64,000 bases of DNA from Earliella scabrosa (taxonomy: Eukaryota > Basidiomycota > Agaricomycetes > Polyporales > Polyporaceae), in contig JABYQQ010000007.1 in the NCBI GenBank assembly GCA_022605405.1, positions 1,426,001 through 1,490,000 on the forward strand, given 5' to 3'. Position numbers and translations under genes: made by a program. Every line of letters starts with the position of its first letter. Positions within the stretch are counted from its first letter, which is position 1. The notes beneath the pieces were generated by a model, which saw only the letters and a list, made by a program, of their open reading frames with translations, did not search any database and was not told where the DNA came from. Of the stretch, positions 13,212 to 23,885 are shown one piece after another.

Positions 13212-14428
13212 ATGCCGGGCCTGCACACGTCCACCTCGAGCCAGACTTTCATACTCCAGCACACCAGTGCGGAGGACTTCCTCTCCTACACCTACCCCGA
13301 GCTCCGACGTCACGAAGCCTCCTCCAACATCGTCCTTGCACACGCGCTCAAGCGTGTCGGTGCCGAGAACGCGTCTAGTGCGCGCGAGTCCGCGTTCGAT
13401 GACGATGTCAACACGCGTTTCTCTTCCATCGCTCCCGACAGCATGCACCCCCGCCCGACAGAGAGCGCGTTCTGGCTCACCGTATGGACCGCGTCTTCTT
13501 CATCGGGAGCGCCAACCCTTGACCTCGTCCTCGCCTGCATCAACTGGTCCCTGGGCGACTATCCGATCTTCCTTTGGACGCCTCAACGCTCCTCCGCGGC
13601 TTCTCCTGCATGGCTCGCGCCTCGCATCCAGCAGCTGGCAGAGTTTCTGAACTGCTGTGTCCCCCCAGAGCGCGTCTTTTCCGTATTCGGCATGACTTCC
13701 CTCGTCAAGACCTTCGCGCGCATATGGAGTCAGATGACCGGGTTTTCCGTCGAGCCCGAGCCGTTCTACGCGGCGCTCTTCTCGCATTGCACCGCGGGAA
13801 CGTGGCGTGATTCTGACGTCCCACTACCCGAGGGTCACCGGCTGCGGAAAGCCGCTGTGGAGGATACGGAGTCGGTCGCACAGCTTTGCAAAGAGTTTGC
13901 TGATGACTCCGTGAGTCCCGCAACTTCCTCGACAGTTCAGGCGTTTGAGTTCGCTAACTATCCCCGATTTTCGCTTCAGGTCTACTTCCCCCTAAGCATC
14001 GAGCGCGCCCGGATTGAGGCCCGCGAGCTCATCTCAAAGGGGCTTGTGTGGGTGTACGACGCGAGCGGAGACATCACCACCATCTGCGCCGTAACGCGGA
14101 ACAGCCAGCGTGTCTCCGCGATCACCAAAGTCTACACGACGCCTAGGTGGCGGCGGAGGGGCTGCGCAGAGTTCCTGGTGCGCGAGGTGACCGCTCAGTG
14201 AGTCGATTTCCGGATAGACATCAGCCTGCGAAGCTGACTGAATGCCGATCTAGGCTGCTCTTCGAGTGGAAAAAAGAATCCGTCGTGCTTTACGTCGGCC
14301 ACGAAAACAGCGCCCAGCGCGTCTACGACCGGGTCGGCTTTGCAGGCTTGTGCGGCAAGCCCAAGCCTGATGCTGTCGAGGACTCCCTCGAGCTCGGCTT
14401 CAAGGGAACTGACAGGGGACACTGGTGA
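13212..14428 (+). CDS. GNAT-family N-acetyltransferase
   Basis: Predicted 363-residue acetyl-CoA-dependent acetyltransferase. Exons: 13212-13910, 13980-14197 and 14254-14428. The first intron (69 bp) is a multiple of three, so an unspliced reading stays open; GTGAGT and the TTTCGCTTCAG end mark it. The GNAT fold is in the C-terminal third: a strand with GLVWVYDASGDITTICAV, then ITKVYTTPRWRRRGCAEFLVREV, which carries the acetyl-CoA pyrophosphate loop (R/Q-x-x-G-x-G/A type, here RRRGCA), then LYVGHENSAQRVYDRVGF, the typical closing segment. The N-terminal 200 residues are poorly conserved. The substrate is unknown. Confidence 0.88.
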
Positions 14429-16786
14429 ACGCCCATGAATCCTGCAAATTACTCTAATATCCGCATAATCTCGCCTTCCCTGCCATCTGACTTTGACAAT
14501 CCGGTGTTTGCAACTACTGAAATCTACTACTTGTATCCTTAGATCTACTATATCTTATTTAAACTAGCTAGGCACCTCGATACTAGTACAAAACTTGCTG
14601 TTGTCATCCATTCATCTACCCATCGTCTATAGTCTTCTAATAGCATTATGGCATCTCGATGAGCCATGACCCTGACATCTATGGTGTGCCTCGCGCGACT
14701 TGAAGCGTTTTGTCTGTCGCAGTGTCGCTGGGTTACTGCGAACTAAGCACTCTGACGTCTCTCCCTTCTGCCAGCGCCACCACATACACGGTCACTGACC
14801 CTGCGGCCATTAATGTCTGCGCGTACCTGCCGGCCGGGTGCCTGAGCGGTGAGGCAAGCATAACGCATGCATGTTGCTTGTGCCTCCCACACCAGGTGGC
14901 GACAGCTCAATCTGTCCAACTATTTCGGACACTCCGAGCTTTGCCTGACGTTGCCCGTCAACCAACCATGGCCGCACGGACCATCGGCGCGATTGTTCAC
15001 CCACCGCGCGCGCCGCGACAGTCCTCTGACGACAACAAACCGTGTTGCGCGCGGCGTCTGGACGCACGATGGCAGCCGTACTGCCCCTCCAGGGTTCACT
15101 CTCATCTACAGACGGCGAGTGGCACGCCAACCACTAGTTGGCAGGCAGCCGCTCTCGGCCGGCCCGCACGCGCACACCATGACATCCTCAATCTCGGACC
15201 CAGTTAATCTCGGTGCCCAGAGACGAGGCCGCACGATGCCCGCGACCGGGGCCCACCACGCGCGCCGTCGAAGATGACGATAGGCCCGAGGCTAGAAGGC
15301 GCGGTGCACGCGCGCCATTAAGCCTGCGCGCATTACGAATGCACTGCGCACCGCGAACAACGCCGGCCATATGGGCGAAGATACGTCAGTGGACGGTCAT
15401 CACCCATGCCATAACCCGTCTCCTCGCGCGGGCGCTTGACATAGGGCAAGAAGGCCGACCACGGCAGGCGCGCGACGCACACACGGCGCGGCCCCGAGCG
15501 TCTCCGCGACTGCATCTTGTGGTTCTCGTGATGTAAGGACCGTAGGGCTTTCTCAAACGGCATCACGAGTGGTGATGGGCACGTTCGTCTGCAGCCGATC
15601 GTGCTTCGCCAGTGCATATCGGGAACGGGGACGGAGGTGGGACGGAACGAGAGGAAGTGCCCGTCGGATATCACGGATGTGGGATATGCCATGGGTCAAC
15701 TGCGCCGACAGTACTGTATCTTGCTGACCATCGCCATGGAGGTCGTACTCAAAGCGCTCTCCACTGATTACCCTGCGACGGAGCGGTGGCGAGTCGGCCA
15801 ACACGCTCGCGGGCTCAGCCGACTCCGCCTGCAAGAAAGATTTGCTGACATTTGGTGCATCATGTTGGGCGCGCCTCGGGGGAGGGAATCATCGTGCGCG
15901 AACAATGTAAGTGTATCCTGGAAGTGGGGTTGGACGTGCGATTTGATCGTCTGCAACGAGGCATCTGGCGTTACGGAGAGAAAAAGCTTGAGACCGTGCG
16001 TAGTACGACTCACTTTGCGGCCGAGTCATTCGAACTGCGCACTATCCACGGATGGCCTGGACGATGGTTATTGCGCAGGCCGAGGCAATGACGAACGGCG
16101 GTGTGCGGTCGTTCCGTCGTCTTCTCTCCATGCCCGATGCTCATTCCAAGCCGAGAACCTTATTGCATCCTCGGAAGTGGGTGGACACGCTACGTTTGAC
16201 GTCGGGAATGATCTGCGGAAGCCGACTATGTCCGTGATGGTTGAACATTTACTAGCGCAAATTCGGCTGGACTATACTCTGCACCCGTGTCGAGCGAGGG
16301 ATTAGTTCGCTTTGCACTAGTATGAAGTTAAGGACCCTTACCGGCATCTGACACTTCATCTCTGTGATACATCGCGTGTGACTTCTGGCTAGCCCATTCA
16401 TCTATCGTCGCATAAATGATTCTCATGGTATGATGAAGGCTGGCTGTAACGATGGATAGGCAGAACTGTTACCTTCCAGGGTGCACGGACTCGCACACTT
16501 CCCACAGACAGAGCCTAAACCCGGGGAGGTTCTTGGCTTCTATGCATGGGTCGCTGACCAACGAGAAGGTCGTCTTCGGTCACTTGTCCCTGTGCCTAGG
16601 AATAGCAGAACGACCGGTGCAGGGTCCCAAACTCAAATGTGGCTTCTTCGGGTCTTCATTGGACTGGAGACGATCCTAGAGCACTTTCGGCGTACGTTGG
16701 AAGGGCGCAAGAATGTCCTGTGATTGCATTCCTGTGGGGTGAGCCACTGGCCGAGATAGATCAAGACACAAGCATCACCATCCATC
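14429..16786. other. Intergenic, no supported gene
   Basis: This 2.4-kb stretch contains open frames on both strands (for example 15601-16305 plus and 15553-15834 minus), but none shows a recognised domain or a believable exon chain. An 80-residue frame at 16481-16723 reads protein-like and might be a remnant or a very small gene; I cannot support it further. Confidence 0.4.
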
Positions 16787-19268
16787 CTACCACCGATTCG
16801 AACGCACGAAGCTGCCGCTTTGGCCGCCCGACTTCCGCTCAACAACGATATTCCCTATGATCATCTCCTTCCCCGCCACGGCCTTCAGCATGTCCCACAC
16901 TGTCAACAGCCCAACAGACACCGCAGTCAAGGCCTCCATCTCTACGCCCGTCTTGCCCTCGCACGAGACCGTCGCCCGACACAGGATGCTGTACGTTGGT
17001 GCCTTGCCTGTCTGCCTTAGCCCGATATCGGACCTCGTGTCCTCTGCGAGGTCGTCCAACCCTTCCTTTGGCGCGTCGGAGACGGTCCGATGGTGGGTCA
17101 CTTCAGGGTGCAGCGTCACAGCAATGTGCGAAAGCTGCAGCGGGTGACAGAGCGGAATGAGCTCTGCCGTACGCTTGCAGCCCATGATGCCAGCAAGCTG
17201 GGCGACTGTGAGCACGTCTCCCTTCGATCGGGCCTTCTCCTTCGCCTTGCGGAGGGAAGCCACATAGGCGTCTGCCGGTGGATCGCGCTCGTCCTCTTCA
17301 GAAGTTCCGCCGGTAACTAGGTCGTACGCAATTTTCGGGATCGTGATGCGTCCCGAGGCTGTGGCAGTTCGATGGGTGGGGTTCTTGTGCGCTACGTCCA
17401 CCATGGACGCGCGCCCTGACTCATCGATGTGCGTAAGGCGGGGAGAACGAGAACCAGCACCATCGGAGGTTGAGCTGAAACATCGAAACGCCGCGGGGTG
17501 AGCGTAGTGCGCCGGCACCAGGAAAGGAGATCGACATCGCGGTGACCGGGGAGTTGACCGGGGTTGGACGAGGCGATGCATACCTATTTCATTGGGTGAC
17601 GAATTAGGGCAAGGGAATCAGGATTGGGATATCTTGGACGAACATGTCACAGACGAGGGTACTCAACCACCAATGAGGATCATAGGTCGATTCGTGACAA
17701 CGTCGATGTCCTCCATTCCGGCATGCTTCTCTTTCTTGCCCAGGACGGCGCGACCGATGGTCGACAACAGAGCATCATCACTGGCGCCGGCGCGTATCTC
17801 GTCCCGGAGTGAAATCTCCTTAGCGTCAAAGAGACAGACCTAAGAGTTGAGCAACGTGTTTTGAGTCCGCGGAGCTGCGAACCAAGCCAAGCGAGAGCCA
17901 TACCTTGATTTGTCCGTCTGCTGTAAGTCTCAATCGATTACATGAACCACAGAAATGGTCGGACATGCTGCTGATGAAACCGAAACTGCCCTGGTGACCA
18001 GGTATGATGTAAGAGCGGGCGGTGTCGTTCAACTCATCGGCTCCCTTGCGCAGCTCGGGATAACGTGCTTGTATGCGAGCTAGCAACTCGGCGGATGGCA
18101 CCATCTTTGCCTTGTCCCATTTATTACCTGTATCAGCGGGGAGCGGTCAGGTCCTCCCCGAGCGTTGAAGATGCTTATACAGACGTACCTGTGAAGGGCA
18201 TGAACTCTATGAAACGTACAGATAATCTGCTATTCCTAGTCATCTCCACGAAGTCGAGAACCTCATGATCGTTCAACCCTTTCACAACCACCACATTGAG
18301 TTTTACGGACTCGAGTTCCGGACAACCCAGGGCAGTGTTCAGCGACCGCAGTACTGCATCGTGGCCCATGCGACGCGTCATGATCTCGAACTTGAATGGG
18401 TCAAGGGTATCCAAACTAGGGGACGGTGTTAATCATGAGTACGCGATGCCATGGAGCGGTGCAAACCTTATATTTAGGTGTGTGAGACCATTCTGGATGA
18501 GGGTGGGCAGCTTCCGATGCAACGCAATGCCGTTCGAAGTCATTCCGATGGATTGCAAGCCGTGTTTGCGCAGCGCTTTCAGACGACCTGCTCGGATATC
18601 GCCTCAATACAATCCGATGTCCCCGGGTGGCGGCAGCCACATGGCACGAGCGACTGGGAGTTACGTACCAACAATCTCAACAATGCCCTTCCTCACCGTC
18701 GGCTCCCCGCCAGTGAGTCGGATTTTGGTTACCCCACTCTTCACAAACAGGGTAGCGAGGCGGATAACCTCATCGTCCGAGAGAATGTGGTCCGGCGGTG
18801 ATAGTTCGACTCCTTCGCTAGGCATACAGTAGAAGCCTGTGGGCGCACACCGCCGTACAATGGGTCAGCAACATCATCCATCGCCACGAGGCGATTGAGC
18901 CGGTTGTGTCGGCGTAGGGTAAGACAGGGCCCACATATAGGAAACGCACATCGGAGATTGCAACGCTCTGTCAACGAGATACGGAGGTAGTTGTGTTGCC
19001 GATTGAAAGTGTCGACGAGGAAGGGCGAGACCCCGCGCTCAGCCTCTATTGACGCGATTCTATCCTAGAGGGCAAATTCACCTGCTGAGCACGGAGCCCG
19101 GGTATGTTTGCGTGATACAGGGTTGTTAGATCGCACCTTGACACGACTTTGTACGCTCCCCGCCCTCCGGACCAGAACCTCTGCGTGCCTCCGCGCCGAT
19201 GATGTGCGGAGATTACGACTTTGATGCTTGGGGACGATAGCGGGATAGAATGTTGCTTGACGGAACAT
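16787..19268 (-). CDS. cnxABC: MoaA-MoaC molybdenum cofactor biosynthesis protein (cnxABC/MOCS1 type)
   Basis: Converts GTP to cyclic pyranopterin monophosphate, the first step of molybdenum-cofactor synthesis, probably in mitochondria. Exons, 5' to 3': 19268-19137, 19064-18950, 18836-18669, 18587-18467, 18415-18189, 18127-17904, 17839-17668 and 17583-16787; 651 residues when fully spliced. Exon 1 encodes an Arg/Ser-rich presequence ([10 protein letters not shown]...). The radical-SAM cluster motif CNLRCFYC forms across an exon junction. The second cluster motif is [19 protein letters not shown]. MoaA ends in the functionally required Gly-Gly (residues 386-387). MoaC follows from 388 with MVDVAHKN, the PLCHP loop and [18 protein letters not shown]. 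Retaining the 17584-17667 intron instead gives GG followed at once by a stop. Confidence 0.93.
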
Positions 19269-19583
19269 GGTGGTCGCAGTGAGGACCGCGTGGAGCAGCG
19301 AGGAGAGCTTTCATGGCCAATGCAGGTCGGCGTCCAAGTGCGAAATGCGGTCCTTAGCCGGTTATGGTCATGCAGCGGTGATGGCGGATACCTTGAGAGC
19401 GCTTCTCCGCCTGCCCTCAACTACACGATGATTGCCTCGTGCCCTATCCTCACGTACTCATCACTTTGGCCGTTTTTACAACCCGGTGCAGGTCGGACAC
19501 GAGTCATTGCTCACGCGGTCCGGTATCCGTGTTGCAACGCGGTCTAGTCATACAGCCGGCGCAAACACAATCCGAGACTATAT
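19269..19583. other. Intergenic, upstream of cnxABC
   Basis: About 315 bp between the 3' end of the glycosyltransferase-like gene and the start of cnxABC, both on the minus strand. It must hold the cnxABC promoter and the neighbour's 3' UTR, but I see no clear TATA box or other motif. Confidence 0.4.
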
Positions 19584-21528
19584 CTAGAATCCCCGCAGCC
19601 ACAATTCAGCAATCGTCCACCTCTCCGCTCTATCTTCCGTGAGCCTTGCTCTGAAATACCTCCCCGTCGCGCACAAATGAAGCGCATTGGAGCCGAGGAT
19701 CATCTGTATGCTGCACTCTCTCAACGGGAGTTGAGCGCCTTCAATCGTGGCTTCCTGCGCCGTATCGTAACAGATAGGAGTGTGTGGGACGACGTTCTGG
19801 CGGGCTCAAGTCAGCCTCCTGCCGGCATTTGAACATAGCTTGACAGCAGCTTACCCATGTGACGTTGTCAGATGACCATTCGTAAGTGCAAGACTTCAGG
19901 ATACTCTCGGTCGGGGAGTCAACTAGCCATGCGAGCTCGACCGCAGTCCACTCTCGTGCATCGCTGACATCTGTGAGAATGTCCAAAACGACGGTATCGT
20001 CAAGGGTAGCATCTACAACGGATAATCAGACGGTGGGAGAGACCGGACAATGATAAGCCGGGTGAAGAGACGTACGGCTCAAGCTCCGGAAGGCCGTTCC
20101 AGCTTTCATGTCAACAGCGTTTGACGGCGGATACTCCAAATAGTTCTTCTTCCCATCATCACCGAGTATGCGAGTGTTCTCGGCCTCCAAATAATAGATA
20201 TCTGAGGCACTGCTGGCCGCGTGTGAAATGTGGTCGGGAAGGGTCCGGATGTTGGTCTCCAGAACGCAGGCTGCACCGCGACAAGCGGTTCGTGCCCAAC
20301 GTTTCGGAAGGTGGGAGCGGTCGACCGTGATATAGGGCAACATTGTTCGGGCTTGCGGAGTATCGACAGGGTCATCACACGAGGCACGACCGCAGCGTGT
20401 CAATGACTCAAGATATCTGGCTGCCCTGAGCTGGCGGAAGCAACGTAAGTTACAAACATGAACCCGAGGCTGTTCTAATGCCGTACCGTGTAGTTCTTGT
20501 TGCGCTCATCTCCTTCGGATCCCACGGTGAAGGGGAGTCCACCTCCAAGCTCGAATCCTTGATCAAACCACACTTCGGGTACCCTGTTGCTGAGAAGTGT
20601 GAAGAAGTTGTCTGCCATCTTCATGTCGTCTGAAGTCGCATTGAGGTATCGAAGAAGAGACAGGAAGTTCTGTGCCTCAGTTCGCCGAAGCATCGTGCCG
20701 TGTCCCAGCCAAGCAAAGGACGTGTGGACATCAGATAGATGAGACCGGTCTTCAGCAAGTACGTGGATCTCCCGCAGTGTCGTTGACAGATGCTCGTGCG
20801 GTGGCAAGAGATGTATGGTGCGGGAAGCGTCGGGTTCGGTGATGCGTGCATAGAGCGTCTGTATTATCTCTGACCGGATGAGATAGTCATCATCCTGCAG
20901 GAAGTCCACGGGGTGAGCATTCGCGCACGTACGTATGAGCAAGTGCCGGAGATACCTGTATGAAGCAATATTTCGTGTGGGCCTGCGCGCACGCCAGAAA
21001 GCGAGCTTGGAACAGTAGGTTGGCAGGCGCATTGTGTATGCGTAGTTTTGACTTTGGGCATCCAGTATTCTTCATGTCCTGCTATACGTCCAGTGAGAAC
21101 TTGGAACGTATTCTTACAGTTAGAAAGGATATGCACACTTCGTACGTGAGCCTCCTCGGACTGTTGTTCCAGATGAACACCTCTGCGATTGTCCCTTCTA
21201 GCCATGGACTACACAGTAGGGACGCAATAAGCATGACATTGGGGAAACGGGACCAGTTGAGCACAACGGCAGTAACGTCGGGCTTCCCAGCAGTAGTTGC
21301 ATTATGAAGCACAGAAACGCGTTCGTACGCGTCAAAGTCGGAAATATCGTCGCGATAGGTAACAGGTAGCGTTCTTGGCACAAAGTCGATGTCTGCGAGC
21401 AACGGAAGATATAGGGACGGAGGTGTCTGTTCTTGCTGGTCGGGCCAGATTCGACGGACGATGAGGCCAAGAAGAACAGGAACAGCGATGGTCTGGACGG
21501 CCCGGAAGATCTGTGCACGAGTGATCAT
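19584..21528 (-). CDS. Type II membrane glycosyltransferase-like protein
   Basis: Exons: 21528-21139, 21078-20956, 20894-20487, 20430-20076, 20012-19855 and 19796-19584; 548 residues. A short cytosolic stretch is followed by one hydrophobic segment (about residues 9-24, AVQTIAVPVLLGLIV), the plan of a Golgi type II enzyme. A GT-A-like core follows: DVTAVVLNWSRFPNV, then VFIWNNSP, then an acidic DDDYLI motif at 172-177 (created by splicing) that matches a DxD metal/nucleotide-sugar site. The C-terminal region includes EWTAVELAWLVDSP and WTIAELWLRGF. Family number, donor and acceptor are not determined. It is transcribed divergently from the NIPSNAP gene with 291 bp between start codons. Confidence 0.72.
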
Positions 21529-21819
21529 GGTGACCCGGGCGAGGACGACGTCGATCAAGCGGATGCAAGCTCGGACTCGGAGTCGTTGGTTGGGGACTCT
21601 AAATGGGCGCTTCGCGATGTTCTGCCACGTGGGCGAAGCGGTTGCCCCGTCCGCGTCATATGCACCTCGCACACAACGCAACCACCACTCGCCGCTTTAC
21701 GTCCGCCTTCTGAGCTCTCCTCATCTGGCTTCAGTCTCTCTCTGTGTCGCTACTAACTTTGCTCTCGCTACTCCAACGTTCTTTCTGTTCTTGACTTACT
21801 GTGTAACGCGCAATTCGCC

Positions 21820-23063
21820 ATGTTGACCCGTCTCGGCGCACAAACATTAAAGCAGACGCCTCGATCGGCGGCGTTGCAGGCTAGGAGGATGATTTCGGTT
21901 CAGGTAAGGCGTCCCGTTAGGATAAACTTCAAGGAAGTGACGCTGGAACGGGCAGTCATTGCTGCATGGATCTCCGGAAGCGAAACAAGAGGGAGATGTC
22001 CAAGTCCAACAGCATTCTAGGCTCGTGGCACGAGGGAAGTACGTGCATGGTTTCGAGGGTACGTTCGAATGGATCCCCCAGTCACGCGCGTCCTCAACTT
22101 TACCCCCCAGTGCACAAGGTTAAACCGGACGCGGTGAAGGAGTACAAGAAAGCCGCGTGAGTGCATTCGGGACAGTGTCTCGCTGGAACTCCCTCATGAT
22201 TGGAATACAGGGAGGCGTACTACTCTGCCATTAAGGAGGACCCAGAGCTCCACGTGAAGCTCACCGGCAGCTGGGAGACTGTTGTTGGCGAGCAAGACGT
22301 CTTTTGTACGTGAACAGTGCCGTCTGTCACGGCACCCTCTCCGCTCACGCTCCTCACCACTATAGATCACATTCTAGAATACGAGAACTACTCTGGCTAT
22401 GACAAGACGACCCAGAAGATTCGGAACTCGGAGGTGCGGCTACTGCTGGCATGTACAATACTCACTCTGACGTCGGTTTATACAGCACATCGACACCTAC
22501 AACAAGATGATACCATATTTGACGGCGCGTAGCCAGCAACTCTGCCAAGAATTCGCGTTCTTCCCCACTATTCCTCCCCGGTCCGAGGGCGGTGTCTTCG
22601 AGTTGCGAACGTACCAACTTCATCCTGGGACCTTGCTTCAGTGGGAGCACACTTGGTGAGTGGACTTGGTCTCCATGAGCGCCGTGAGCTGACGTTGCTC
22701 GTCAGGCGTAAAGGCATTGAAGCGCGCCAGAAGTTTGTCGCCCCTGTTGGAGCTTGGTTCTCCCAAGTGGGACGACTTCACCAGGTGCACCATATGTGGC
22801 AATATCCGTATGTTGTGTTCCTGTTACTTGTCGATCACGTCACTTAGCCTCGTTTGGTGCGCAGCGACCTGCAGACCAGGAAGGAAGTCCGCGAGAAGGC
22901 TTGGGCTCTGGATGGATGGTCGGAGACGGTTTCGAAGGTACGAGTCGTCATCTTCAGACTGACGTCGGCAACTGATCTCCGCCCCGCGTATTAGACGGCA
23001 GAGTTTTCTGCGCTGATGGACGCAACTATCTTAGAGCCGCTCTCGTTCAGTCCGCTCAAGTGA
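21820..23063 (+). CDS. NIPSNAP-family mitochondrial protein
   Basis: Exons: 21820-21903, 21956-22058, 22111-22156, 22211-22305, 22366-22433, 22486-22655, 22706-22807, 22865-22937 and 22995-23063; 269 residues, the usual family size. The N-terminus is Arg/Ser/Thr-rich without acidic residues, as in a mitochondrial presequence. The first NIPSNAP repeat includes KVKPDAVKEYKKA, the LTGSWETVVGEQD segment and ILEYENYSGYD; the second starts at GGVFELRTYQLHPGTLLQWE and ends with WSETVSKTAEFSALMDATILEPLSFSPLK. Eight introns of 50-60 bp interrupt it. Members are matrix or inner-membrane-associated proteins linked to mitophagy and dimeric alpha-beta barrels; no enzymatic role is proven. Confidence 0.93.
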
Positions 23064-23885
23064 AGCGGCGTTCGCTATGGACCTGATGACATGTATTATA
23101 TGCTTACCAAGAGGTGGCGGATTGCATCTCGCCCCTCACAAGCCCTTGCTTCGATTGCCTTGGTTGGATGGTGCATGTGTACATGTATAAGTCCAGATTA
23201 GGCTTAGTTGGAAATGTTTTTCCGGACACGCGCAGCGCTCCCCTAATCGCGCGCGCCGAGCGATCCCGGCGGCAGCCCCCGTTCTTATCAAATCGCAGTC
23301 GGGATAACTTATTACGTGCTCAGTACACGTCTGTTAGTCGGGGTGTCAATAGGGATCAATCTCCGGCTAGTTGAGTTCGCCGACAGAGAGCACCCTTTCC
23401 GGAGGGGAGGCGTCGAGGCGTTGTAGTGGGGGTGGAGGTGCAGGCAAGGACTGCGCGCGATCGATGTTCCCTTGGCGTGCTTGTTATAGATTATCATTGG
23501 TGGATCAGTAGCGTAAGGGGCTGTTCCGGTTTGTGCCTCGCACACGCGAAAGTCCGATAAACCACATCAAACGCTGTTGTGGCTTGGGTGCGCTGGCATC
23601 CCCAGTGTATGCACTCATAAATGCCGGGAAAAATACAAGAGCTGCCAAAGGGGACTAGAACACACATCCAGGTTGCCGTGCGGGTGTGTCGTGAGGGACA
23701 CAACCTACATTGCGAGGCTCAAGGCTGTGCGTTTGTGTGGATCGGGGGTCGGATCTAATACAGAACAAAGGGCTAGTGGGGGTCATGGACCCACAAGCTC
23801 AACTTGTGCGCCTACTCTTGCCTTTTCCTCTCCCCCGTCACACCCACCTCTGTCGCTCCTTGCCCTCCCCCTCCCTCCCCTCCGC
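23064..23885. other. Intergenic, forkhead upstream region
   Basis: About 820 bp with no supported gene. The last 80 bp before the forkhead ATG are strongly pyrimidine-rich (CTCTCCCCCGTC, CCTCCCCCTCCC), a common feature of strongly used fungal promoters and leaders. No TATA box is clear. Confidence 0.4.

Noticed and set aside
15601..16305. 234-codon plus-strand frame in the gap before cnxABC
   Set aside because: No recognisable domain, Cys/Arg-rich, no partner exons or promoter signs; not enough to call a gene.
16785..16815. tRNA-like TTCGAATC box
   Set aside because: The motif falls inside the last codons of MoaC and no cloverleaf can be drawn around it.
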